From contig CALEMP010000203.1 in assembly GCA_937910685.1 (NCBI GenBank), positions 24,023 to 88,022 on the forward strand: 64,000 bases of DNA, in the 5' to 3' direction. The notes beneath the pieces are model-generated. The model did no database searches and had not been told where the DNA came from. It saw only the letters and a program-made list of their open reading frames with translations. This stretch comes from an uncultured bacterium. GTDB taxonomy: Bacteria; Planctomycetota; UBA1135; GCA-002686595. Shown one piece after another: positions 9,910 to 17,862 of the stretch. The number at the start of each line of letters is the position of its first letter. Within the stretch, counting starts at the first letter, position 1. Made by a program: the position numbers and the translations under genes.

Positions 9910-12327
9910 CTACTGGCAAGAATCGCAGCTCTCGGGGTTCTCGAGGGAGCATGCCACCGCGTCGCTATCACTGCCGGCGTCATTCGTCTTGGGGACTGAA
10001 TGTTCCTCGGTGGTGGTTTGACGGATGCGCGTGGCGGGTCGTGAGCGCATGTAGTAGGTGGTCTTGAGCCCCTTGCGCCAAGCATAGGCGTACATGGAAG
10101 ACAACTTACCGATGGTGGGGGACGCCATGAACAAGTTCAGGGACTGGCTCTGGTCGATGTACGGGCCACGGGCTGCGGCCAAGTCGATCAGGGCCTTTTG
10201 GGGCAATTCCCAAGCCGTGCGATAGAGGGCACGCAACTCTTCGGGCAACTCGTCGAACTCGGCGATCGAGCCTTCCGCCTGCTTGATTCTCGCGCGCATG
10301 GACTCGTTCCACAGGCCGCCCTTCTTCAGGTCATCCACCAAGTAGTTATTGACCTGCACGAAGTCGCCGGAAAGCGTCTCACGTTTGAATAGGTTGGAGA
10401 CCTGGGGCTCGATGCACTCATAGCATCCGGCAATGGAGGCAATTGTCGCTGTTGGTGCAATTGCGACGATCAGTGAGTTACGCAAGCCGTGCTCGGCCAC
10501 TTCTTTCCTGACAACTTCCCACTCCTCCTTAAGGGTCGGCTCGATGCCCCATAGGTCGAACTGCAAGTCGCCTTTGGACACACGGGTATCTGCATAGGCC
10601 TTGTGAGGTCCCGCCTTCTTGGCCAACTCGCAGGATGTGCGGACGGCGACCAAGTAGATGCGCTCTTGAATCAGGGTGGAGAGGGTTAAGGCCTCCTCCG
10701 AGTCAAAGGGTAGGCGCATTTGGAAGAAAACATCCTGCAAGCCCATGCAGCCGAGACCCACCGGACGCCAACGGTCGTTGGAGGTAGAGGCTTCCGGGGT
10801 GGGATAGAAGTTGATGTCGATCACCCGGTCGAGGTACTGCACGGCGGTGCGCACAATCTTGTCCAGCCCGTCAAAGTCGAAGCTGGGTTTGCCGTTCCGA
10901 TTCAATACCAGCTTGCTCAGGTTCACTGACCCGAGGTTGCAGACCGCGGTTTCCTCTTGCTTGGTGACCTCGATGATCTCCGTGCAAAGGTTGGAAAGGT
11001 GCACCACGTTGCCGTCCTTCCCGGTCTGGTTGCACTTCAGGTTGCTCGCATCCTTGAAAGTCATCCAGCCGTTGCCGGTCTGGGCTAGGGTGCGCATCAT
11101 GCGTCCGTACAGATTGCGGGCCTTGACCGTGCGTTTGGCCAAGCCGTCCTTTTCCGCTTGCTCGTAGATTTTGCGGAAGGCGTCTCCGAAGGTGTCGGTT
11201 AGCTCTGGAAGATCTTTTGGATCGAAGAGGGACCATTCCTCGTCAGCTTCGACCCGTTCCATAAAGATGTCGGGCACCCAATTGGCCAGGTTCAAGTGGT
11301 GGGTGCGCCGGGCCTCGTCCCCCGTGTTGTCGCGCAGCTCGAGGAACTCCTCGATGTCTGCGTGCCAGGTCTCAAGGTAAACACAGGCAGCGCCCTTGCG
11401 TCGACCACCCTGATTGACCGCGGCAACCGATGAATCCAGGGTCTTCAGCCAGGGAACGATTCCGTTGGATTCGCCATTCGTGCCGCGGATGAGCGAGCCG
11501 CGGCTGCGTACCCGTGACCAGGAAACTCCGATTCCGCCCGCGTACTTCGACAACTGGGCGATGTCCTGGTAGCGATCGTAGATCGCGTCCAAATCGTCTG
11601 CCGGGGAATCGAGCAGGTAGCAGGAGCTCAGTTGGGAGTGGCGGGTGCCCGAGTTGAACAGGGTCGGGGAAGAGGGCAGGTAGCTGAGAGACGAAATCAA
11701 GGCGTAGAAATCCCGAACATCGCCGGGAGTCTCGGCCAAGCCGCAAGCCACGCGCATGAAAAAGTACTGGGGAGTCTCCAGTACCGTGCGCGCCTTGGGG
11801 TCCTTGAGCAGATAACGGTCGTACACCGTGCGCAGGCCGAAGTACCCGAACAGTTGATCCCGTTCCGGCTGAACGATGCTGTTCAACTTACGTGCGTTGG
11901 TCATCACGAAATCAAACGTCTTGTCTTGGATCAGGCCCGCCTCGTGGGCCTTTTCGATGGACTGACTGAATGAGAAGATGTTCTGGTTCTGGACTTCCTT
12001 CTCGATGTAGGTCCCTAGAAGCCGCGCGGCGAGAAACCGGTATTGGGGTTCTTCGGCGATCAACGCCGCTGCCGTGTGGATCGAGAGACGATCGAGTTCT
12101 TCTGTGGAGGCTTGGTCATAGAGCCCACTGATCGTCCGCGTGGCGATGCGCATGGGGTCCACGGCACTGAGTCCATCCGAGCAGCGCTCGAGGGCGCGAA
12201 CGATCTTGTTCAGATCCACCGGCTCGAAGGTGCCGTTTCGTTTGCGAACTCGCATTCCGGTGCCGGTCCCGGCGGTGGGCTGTGAGGTTACGGTCGCGGT
12301 GGCGGTGCTAGTGGCGGGGCTCGTCAT
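9910..12327 (-). CDS. nrdA: Class Ia ribonucleotide reductase large subunit
   Basis: The R1 catalytic subunit for ribonucleoside diphosphate reduction. An N-terminal ATP-cone is visible (MRVRKRNGTFEPVDLNKI onward), indicating allosteric activity control by ATP/dATP. The active-site regions SSCYLLDSP, NLCTEI and AVCNLGSVNLS give the redox cysteines and the N-x-C-x-E loop, and the C-terminal NPESCDSCQ supplies the cysteine pair that is reduced by thioredoxin or glutaredoxin. I start at ATG 12327 because AGGAG lies upstream at a loose spacing; ATG 12378 is an alternative that adds a low-complexity 17-residue leader. The region just upstream holds a -35/-10 pair and two NrdR boxes. nrdB follows 40 bases downstream. 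Confidence 0.95.
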   Translation of the reverse strand: MTSPATSTATATVTSQPTAGTGTGMRVRKRNGTFEPVDLNKIVRALERCSDGLSAVDPMRIATRTISGLYDQASTEELDRLSIHTAAALIAEEPQYRFLAARLLGTYIEKEVQNQNIFSFSQSIEKAHEAGLIQDKTFDFVMTNARKLNSIVQPERDQLFGYFGLRTVYDRYLLKDPKARTVLETPQYFFMRVACGLAETPGDVRDFYALISSLSYLPSSPTLFNSGTRHSQLSSCYLLDSPADDLDAIYDRYQDIAQLSKYAGGIGVSWSRVRSRGSLIRGTNGESNGIVPWLKTLDSSVAAVNQGGRRKGAACVYLETWHADIEEFLELRDNTGDEARRTHHLNLANWVPDIFMERVEADEEWSLFDPKDLPELTDTFGDAFRKIYEQAEKDGLAKRTVKARNLYGRMMRTLAQTGNGWMTFKDASNLKCNQTGKDGNVVHLSNLCTEIIEVTKQEETAVCNLGSVNLSKLVLNRNGKPSFDFDGLDKIVRTAVQYLDRVIDINFYPTPEASTSNDRWRPVGLGCMGLQDVFFQMRLPFDSEEALTLSTLIQERIYLVAVRTSCELAKKAGPHKAYADTRVSKGDLQFDLWGIEPTLKEEWEVVRKEVAEHGLRNSLIVAIAPTATIASIAGCYECIEPQVSNLFKRETLSGDFVQVNNYLVDDLKKGGLWNESMRARIKQAEGSIAEFDELPEELRALYRTAWELPQKALIDLAAARGPYIDQSQSLNLFMASPTIGKLSSMYAYAWRKGLKTTYYMRSRPATRIRQTTTEEHSVPKTNDAGSDSDAVACSLENPESCDSCQ

Positions 12328-12410
12328 GGGGATTAGGGGCTCCTGGGAGGCAGGGGACTGAAAAGCGGAGGGACGCATGGCAAAGGCCAAGGGATCGCGT
12401 CCTGACGGGG

Positions 12411-12426
12411 CTACTATATGAGGTGG
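12411..12426. promoter_or_regulatory. NrdR box 2, overlapping the -10 element
   Basis: CTACTATATGAGGTGG is a partial match to the NrdR consensus (acaCwAtATaTwgTgt): the left half matches well, the right half less so. It overlaps the -10 element of the nrdAB promoter, where repressor binding would block polymerase. Its start is exactly 31 bases from that of the other box, the spacing seen in known NrdR operator pairs. Confidence 0.6.
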
Positions 12427-12440
12427 ACTTGCTGGGTCAA
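12413..12440 (-). promoter_or_regulatory. Sigma-70-type promoter of nrdAB
   Basis: Read on the minus strand, TTGACC (12435-12440) and TATAGT (12413-12418) are separated by 16 bases. Transcription would start near 12406, upstream of either candidate nrdA start. Both NrdR boxes touch this element, which supports the assignment. Confidence 0.65.
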
Positions 12441-12441
12441 G

Positions 12442-12457
12442 GCACTACATCTAGTGG
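12442..12457. promoter_or_regulatory. NrdR box 1, upstream of the -35 element
   Basis: GCACTACATCTAGTGG has perfect inverted CACTA/TAGTG arms around four bases and matches the NrdR consensus well. It lies directly upstream of the nrdAB -35 element. NrdR is a zinc-finger/ATP-cone repressor of ribonucleotide reductase genes; no nrdR gene is in this window. Confidence 0.7.
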
Positions 12458-12573
12458 TTTAAAAACGGACTGTGAGGCCCCTCCTGAGATCAAATCCGAG
12501 CCTGCCTGACAAGGGCGGAAAAGGGTAAGCAGATAGGTCGTTGGGGTCCCCGACCCCCAAACAGGCCCGGATT

Positions 12574-13032
12574 TCAGTCCCAACCGGGCATGGAAACGAG
12601 CCCAAGTTGCTTGCGAATTCTTGCCAGCTGACCCAGGTGCCAACCCATGTGACCCACATGCCCGGCCAGGAGATCCCGGCGATTGGGCTCCCCCGCCCCC
12701 AGATCTCCTTCCAGGTCCGCCGCCGGGTTTCCATCCAGATCTTCCTCGGACAATTCGCCGAGGGCCATATCCAGACCTAGGCAGCGGCCCTCAAGGGCCT
12801 GGACTTGATCTAGCCAGGGCAGGGTTTCGAGGGGCGCCGTGTCTTCCGCGGGCCGACTCCCGCACACGAGGGATTGGACCTCTGACAAGCAATCAAAGAG
12901 GTGCTGGGTGATCCAAGTTGCCGAGGGGTTCGGGGCCGAAAGCGCCTGATGGTCATCGAGTCCCGCTAGGGCACCGACCAATAACTCACCGTGACTGCGA
13001 AGTAAGTTGCGGAAGGCGGTCAGACTGTCCAT
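12574..13032 (-). CDS. DinB-family (DUF664-like) four-helix-bundle protein
   Basis: Starting at ATG 13032 gives 152 residues; the longer frame upstream overlaps the preceding gene. The pattern of helices and three histidines, one in ATWITQHLF and two in GHVGHMGWHLGQL, matches the DinB/YfiT metal-binding four-helix bundle. Members include thiol transferases and many proteins of unknown activity, so a reaction cannot be assigned. It begins 11 bases after the stop of the secreted regulatory-like protein gene on the same strand and is probably co-transcribed with it. Confidence 0.75.
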   Translation of the reverse strand: MDSLTAFRNLLRSHGELLVGALAGLDDHQALSAPNPSATWITQHLFDCLSEVQSLVCGSRPAEDTAPLETLPWLDQVQALEGRCLGLDMALGELSEEDLDGNPAADLEGDLGAGEPNRRDLLAGHVGHMGWHLGQLARIRKQLGLVSMPGWD

Positions 13033-13043
13033 AGGTTTCGGCG

Positions 13044-15164
13044 CTAATGGTCTTGCTTCAAAGAGATGCGAGGCGGCACACGGTCTGGGAAGGACAGTTG
13101 CTGGGCTAGCTCGCTCTTTGGTGATCCGAACCGCAGCTGGAGGGAATGGGCTGGGACCGCCACTGTGCGCGAAGTTCCAGGTTGGAGGGTCGCGCGCATC
13201 CAAACGGCTCCTGCGCTAGTGAGCTCGCAATCCAAGGGCGCATCCGTCGGATTGAGGACCTGCGTGGTTTGCCCTTGACCCATGCGAACCGTGGCGGGAG
13301 GTGCTGACTCTTGACCAAGGTCCATCACAAGCGTTCCCACTCGCCCCGTGGCGTCGAGGACCGCGAGGGCATGGCGGCCTTGGGCCAGGCCATCCAAGCT
13401 GAAGAACGCGCCGGTGATCACCAAGCGTTCGGGTGCCTTGTCTGGACTATGCAACAAGACCTGGTGAGATCCCTTGGACAACTCGTTGCCGGGTGTCAGG
13501 AGGACTCCGTGCATTTGGGCGCCCCGCCGCACTTGGAGCTTCATCGGGTGGAGGGAGGTTGGACAGAGGGTCAGAGGCGATGAACCGTGGCTCCCCGACG
13601 CTTGGGTTTGGATGTAGAGTTTCTGCCCTGTGGGGGCTTCGAAGGAAAAGCCTCCATTCGAGTCGCTGGTGCGCTGGGCGAGGATTCTGCCGCCTTCTTC
13701 AGTCAAGCACAACGTGGCCTCGGCAACCGCCGCGCCCTGTTCATCCGTCACCTGGCCAGCGATCGCCCGCGCAGGGAGCGCCTGCAGGTCGAGCCGTACT
13801 TCCTTTGCATCCTTCGACACTTCAAACCAGCGGGTTGTGGCCGCCCAGCCATGTCCGGGTTCGGGGCAGATCCACCAGGCTGCCGACGGAACTCCTTCCA
13901 TATGGAAGGTCCCTTTCGCATCGCTGATCAAGCGCCGCAGGGGGCGCGTTTCGGGGGCCAAATGCACTGTTCCCTTGCGCGTGGCGGGTACCAGCCAAAG
14001 GGAAGTGTGGGCTAGGGCAGCCCCCGTGGAATCCCTCAAGACCCCACTAAGCCCGGCGGATCCCCCCAAGGGCGCAAGATCGAGGGCGATCGGGGTGTGC
14101 TCATCAAGTTCGATCTGCTCGGGAGCATCGGGCATCACGGGACTCCAAATCAAGTCCAGCTTCACGCCCGTGGGCAGCCCATCCGCCTGAATCCAGCCGT
14201 TCTGGTCTGCGGTCCAGTGCCACTCGATGGGAATCTGGGGGACGTTGCTACCGAGAGCGCAGAGGGGCGCGCGTAGGGTCAGTTCGCTGCCAGGAATCGT
14301 TTGAATGCGAAGCCGTCCTCCGGGGCGCAAGTTTACCTGGTAGGGGTGGTTTCGCAAGCTGTGCCCGGGGCGCATCATCATGGCTTGGGGAGCCATACCA
14401 TGGGCGCCGATCAACAGCACTTGGGCTGCGGTGATGTCCAGGATGGAGGCAAAGACATCTCCATCAATGGGGCTAAGAAATTGTGGGTTAGCCACGTTGA
14501 TCTTGTCCCTAAGCGTTTCCAGATTGAAGGATAGAATCCACGGGTCCCTGTACGGTTCTTGGGCCGGAGGGTTCCCCAGTTTGACGTACCAGGGTTGTGG
14601 AGGGCTGAGGTGACCTAAGAGCTGTAGCTGACGCTTGGATCCGGCGCGTAGGTTGAGCACTTCCTTGGAGTGCAGTACACGTCCGGAATTGGCAGAGATC
14701 ACCGTTACTCGCGCACGATCCATCGGCGGCAGGACCAACATACAGCGCCCCTCTTGATCTGTACGAGGTGCCAATACGAGGCTCCCTCGGTGAGCACTCA
14801 CCAACTGTTGAGCTTGCTTTGGGCCTTTGCTTTCGAAGGGCGAGCAGGCCACGTGGGCACCAATGAGCGGCGCGCCCCTTGCGTCCAAAACCTGTACCTC
14901 AAGGGTTGTCTGGGTTGGGTCGGGGGTGAATAGCTCCGCCCTCTTGAAGCTCGGTGGGTTCTTGACCGGTTGTGCTGAGACAACAGCTGAATCCTCGACC
15001 AACTCCTCATTAGGTCCGACCAACTCGACCCCCCAATGGGGTTCCTCCGTGGCCGACAGGGCAGCATAGGTCGTTTGGACCGGCGCACTAAGACGCACGA
15101 TCGACAGCACAAGGGCGATGGGCACCAAAGCTGCGCAGATAATTTTCCAAGGTGAAGCCCCCAT
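13044..15164 (-). CDS. Membrane-anchored protein with carboxypeptidase-regulatory-like domains
   Basis: ATG 15164 starts a 706-residue protein with one N-terminal membrane segment (WKIICAALVPIALVLSIV). The rest is predicted extracytoplasmic, mostly beta. Several segments read as carboxypeptidase-regulatory-like or Ig-fold repeats, for example LEVQVLDARGAPLIGAHVAC, GGSAGLSGVLRDSTGAALAHTSLWLV and AIAGQVTDEQGAAVAEATLCL. Such modules are usually structural or binding domains. No catalytic motif is seen. An in-frame TTG 17 codons upstream is a less likely start. It is divergent from the TPR lipoprotein gene across 187 bases and leads a probable two-gene unit with the DinB-family gene. Confidence 0.78.
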   Translation of the reverse strand: MGASPWKIICAALVPIALVLSIVRLSAPVQTTYAALSATEEPHWGVELVGPNEELVEDSAVVSAQPVKNPPSFKRAELFTPDPTQTTLEVQVLDARGAPLIGAHVACSPFESKGPKQAQQLVSAHRGSLVLAPRTDQEGRCMLVLPPMDRARVTVISANSGRVLHSKEVLNLRAGSKRQLQLLGHLSPPQPWYVKLGNPPAQEPYRDPWILSFNLETLRDKINVANPQFLSPIDGDVFASILDITAAQVLLIGAHGMAPQAMMMRPGHSLRNHPYQVNLRPGGRLRIQTIPGSELTLRAPLCALGSNVPQIPIEWHWTADQNGWIQADGLPTGVKLDLIWSPVMPDAPEQIELDEHTPIALDLAPLGGSAGLSGVLRDSTGAALAHTSLWLVPATRKGTVHLAPETRPLRRLISDAKGTFHMEGVPSAAWWICPEPGHGWAATTRWFEVSKDAKEVRLDLQALPARAIAGQVTDEQGAAVAEATLCLTEEGGRILAQRTSDSNGGFSFEAPTGQKLYIQTQASGSHGSSPLTLCPTSLHPMKLQVRRGAQMHGVLLTPGNELSKGSHQVLLHSPDKAPERLVITGAFFSLDGLAQGRHALAVLDATGRVGTLVMDLGQESAPPATVRMGQGQTTQVLNPTDAPLDCELTSAGAVWMRATLQPGTSRTVAVPAHSLQLRFGSPKSELAQQLSFPDRVPPRISLKQDH

Positions 15165-15351
15165 ATAAGGGGTGAGAATAGCGATCGCAGGCGGCGATCC
15201 GAAGGGCGAGCCCAAGGGATCCGAGTCCCTCTGGAGCCAAGCAACCAGGGTTGCTCTTCATGAATCTCCACATTCCTTGCGGAGAGCCGCTGGAATGGGG
15301 ATAATAGGCGGCGGCCAGCCTGCCCCATAGAGCCGGGGGCCGATAAAATCC

Positions 15352-16356
15352 ATGCGTACCCCAGCCTTTTTTCTGTGTCTCGTGCTTTGCGCGTCCGCTT
15401 GTATCAGCGGTAAGGCGGAGGACCAGATGGACCTCCGTGATTTGATCGATCAAGCGGACCTGCGTTTCCGTGGGCGGGACTCACAAGGAGCACTCGAGTT
15501 CTATCGCTTGGCGGCCATGATCGCCAATCAAGAGGGGGATGAGCCGGCGCTCGTGGTTGCCGCCTCAGGAGTGGCCATGGTGCTGTCCCTTGACGGGGAA
15601 GTCATCGAGGCCGGGACTTGGCACACCCAGGCCAAGCAATATGCCCGGCCCGAAGACGGCGAAGCCTGGGTTCGATTCTTGCTGTCCGGCGGTGTGCTCT
15701 TGATTGCGGAAGGCTTGCCTGCGGAAGGGATCAACGAGTTGAACAAAGCCTGGGCTGCGGCCCTCGCCGGGGAGCGACTTGACCTTGCCATGCAAGCTGC
15801 CCAGTTGGCGGCGGGTGCCTCGGAAGGATCCTCCAAGATAGCCTTTGGACAAAAAGTTCTGGATGCGGCTCTCTTGTCCGGGAACCCGACTTGGATCGCG
15901 GCAGCGCACGAGGGCATGGGGTGGATTTACCAAGCTCTCGATCAACCGGAATACGCCATTGGCTCGTTCCGCGCTGCAAAGGAAATGGCCGTTGGGCAAC
16001 CCTTCCAAAAACGGGTTCGGTTGGAATGGGCCCTTGGTCGAGCCTTGCGCCTTGGAGGCCATGTGTCCGAGGCCACTCTTGTGATTTACAACGCCGATGC
16101 CTCTTACAAGAAACTCGGGGGTCTCCTGCAATCCATGGGGGATGCGGAATGGACCGGGCGCTTGGCCGAAGAGCAAGGCGAGTTGGCGATCCTGCGGGGA
16201 GACTTGAGCAGCGCTCTGCGCCAGTTGCGTCGGGCCCAGAGAAAGTACAGGGCCAGTGAGGCGGACACCCATGCGCCTGAACTCATGGACGCAATCGAGG
16301 TGCGCATCGCGGAGTTGCGCATGATGATTGACATCGCCCGTTCGTCAGGGGCCTGA
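15352..16356 (+). CDS. TPR-repeat lipoprotein
   Basis: The 334-residue product has a short signal sequence ending in a lipobox-like CASAC (Cys17), suggesting lipid anchoring. The remainder is alpha-helical with Ala/Leu/Gly-rich TPR-like units, such as GALEFYRLAAMIANQEGD, AAHEGMGWIYQALDQPEYAIGSFRAAKEMA and GDLSSALRQLRRAQRKYRAS. TPR proteins act as scaffolds for protein complexes; no partner is apparent here. Its stop is 15 bases from that of the convergent glycosyltransferase gene. Confidence 0.75.
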   Translation: MRTPAFFLCLVLCASACISGKAEDQMDLRDLIDQADLRFRGRDSQGALEFYRLAAMIANQEGDEPALVVAASGVAMVLSLDGEVIEAGTWHTQAKQYARPEDGEAWVRFLLSGGVLLIAEGLPAEGINELNKAWAAALAGERLDLAMQAAQLAAGASEGSSKIAFGQKVLDAALLSGNPTWIAAAHEGMGWIYQALDQPEYAIGSFRAAKEMAVGQPFQKRVRLEWALGRALRLGGHVSEATLVIYNADASYKKLGGLLQSMGDAEWTGRLAEEQGELAILRGDLSSALRQLRRAQRKYRASEADTHAPELMDAIEVRIAELRMMIDIARSSGA

Positions 16357-16371
16357 AGTCCGCCCGCTTCC

Positions 16372-17862
16372 CTAGTGCTGCCGAATCCAGGAGGGCAAGG
16401 GCTGCTGGACCAGCTCAAGGGTCCAGAACTGTTCACCGTTGGGTGCTGGAGCGCTTTCAAAGCGCCGTACCCGGGACTTCAAATCTGGCCGCTGCAATTC
16501 CACATAGGCTTGCAGCGAGTAATCTGCCGCGAGGGCAACCCCGCGCAATTCTGATCCATCCGAGTGGGGTTGCACGAATGGAATCCAAGGATTCAAGCGA
16601 GCGCTGGATCCTTCTTGGGCGCCTTCGAGCAAGCGATCCACTTGCGCCAGGCTTTGGGTGAGCATCTTGCTCCCGTCGATCAGATTCGAGTAACGCTGTG
16701 TGAGTGGACCGCTGGCCAGGAAGGAAATGCCAAGGCCCACCGCAAGGATCCCCGGGATAAGCCCGGTGGGTTTCCTCTCTTCACGGAACTTGTTCCAAGC
16801 ATCGTCGATGACTGCGCCCAGCAGAATCGCAAACGGCGGCACGAACAAGAGGGCATACCAATCATGCACGCGTCCAGCCAGGCCGCTGACCGCCAGCAGG
16901 GCGAAGAGCCATGCCAGTAAGAACCCCGCGCCGCCACCCTTGGATTTCCAGGCTTTGAAAACAAGTGCAGCAAACAGTCCCCAGATGATCAGCATGCCAC
17001 CGCTGCCCCATCCCAACCAGGGCTGGGAATACAGCAAGCGCCAAAGGTATTCGGACGCGGGCAAGGACAGTCCCGCTAACAAACTAGAGTCCGAGTGGCC
17101 TGCCAAGCCGCCCAAGACCAGTTGTCGAGCGAGCACTCCAAGGCCGACCCCCAAGAGGGTTGGCCACACCCGGCGAAGGGCACTTCTTGTTCTTTCCGAG
17201 AGTGTCCCCTGTGCTTCGATCACCAGCATGATTGGCGCCAAGAGGGCGACGACCGCTCCGGTTTCCTTGGCTGCAAAGGCGCACCAGGCGAGCACGCCAC
17301 AGGCTAGGCCTCGCCACCAACTCAAGCTTGTGGAGGGCCTGACCTGCAGGGCAAGGACCGCCAAGATCAAGCAAAGGGCAAGGTTGTCCGCGCGCCGGGC
17401 CGCAAAGGGCAGTACCTCGGCTTGCAGGGGATGGGCCACAAAAATGAGCCCCGCCAAACACGCGCTCCAGATCCCAATACCCGTGACGCGTCGGGCCAAC
17501 CCAAAGATCAGCACGCCGCTTGTGGCGCAGGCGATCAGGTTGGTCAGGTGATAGCCCTTTGGCTCCAGTCCATGCAATGTGCGATCAAGAGCAAAAGAAA
17601 GCTGCACCAACGGGCGATGGAAGTGTCCGTCGGGGTAGCGGCCATCCATCAACTCCATGGATAGGATCCGCCAGATGTCCCCCAGTCCTTCCATTTGGGA
17701 AGATGCGATCAAAGGGTAGGCGTCATAACCCAAGAGGGGCAACTCACTGATCCAGCAAAGCCCCAGGAGCGCAGTCAGGGCGATCAACGCGCAGGCGCCA
17801 AGTGCCTCGACCCGTTTCCCCGGGAGGGCGTTGATCGTTGGTTGGCTTGAGTCCGTACTCAT
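16372..17862 (-). CDS. Polytopic membrane glycosyltransferase (GT-C / PMT-like)
   Basis: The 496-residue protein has about ten hydrophobic segments and begins with a loop containing LLGYDAYPLIASS and HFHRPLVQLSFALD. An acidic residue in the first extracytoplasmic loop and the overall plan are typical of GT-C enzymes that use polyprenyl-phosphate sugars. No specific donor or acceptor can be read. Its ATG overlaps the TGA of the upstream phosphodiesterase gene by four bases (ATGA at 17859-17862), so the two are likely translationally coupled. Confidence 0.7.
   Translation of the reverse strand: MSTDSSQPTINALPGKRVEALGACALIALTALLGLCWISELPLLGYDAYPLIASSQMEGLGDIWRILSMELMDGRYPDGHFHRPLVQLSFALDRTLHGLEPKGYHLTNLIACATSGVLIFGLARRVTGIGIWSACLAGLIFVAHPLQAEVLPFAARRADNLALCLILAVLALQVRPSTSLSWWRGLACGVLAWCAFAAKETGAVVALLAPIMLVIEAQGTLSERTRSALRRVWPTLLGVGLGVLARQLVLGGLAGHSDSSLLAGLSLPASEYLWRLLYSQPWLGWGSGGMLIIWGLFAALVFKAWKSKGGGAGFLLAWLFALLAVSGLAGRVHDWYALLFVPPFAILLGAVIDDAWNKFREERKPTGLIPGILAVGLGISFLASGPLTQRYSNLIDGSKMLTQSLAQVDRLLEGAQEGSSARLNPWIPFVQPHSDGSELRGVALAADYSLQAYVELQRPDLKSRVRRFESAPAPNGEQFWTLELVQQPLPSWIRQH

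Noticed and set aside
12541..12560. Hairpin TTGGGG/CCCCAA after the DinB-family gene
   Set aside because: The stem is only six pairs and no T-run follows, so it is not called as a terminator.
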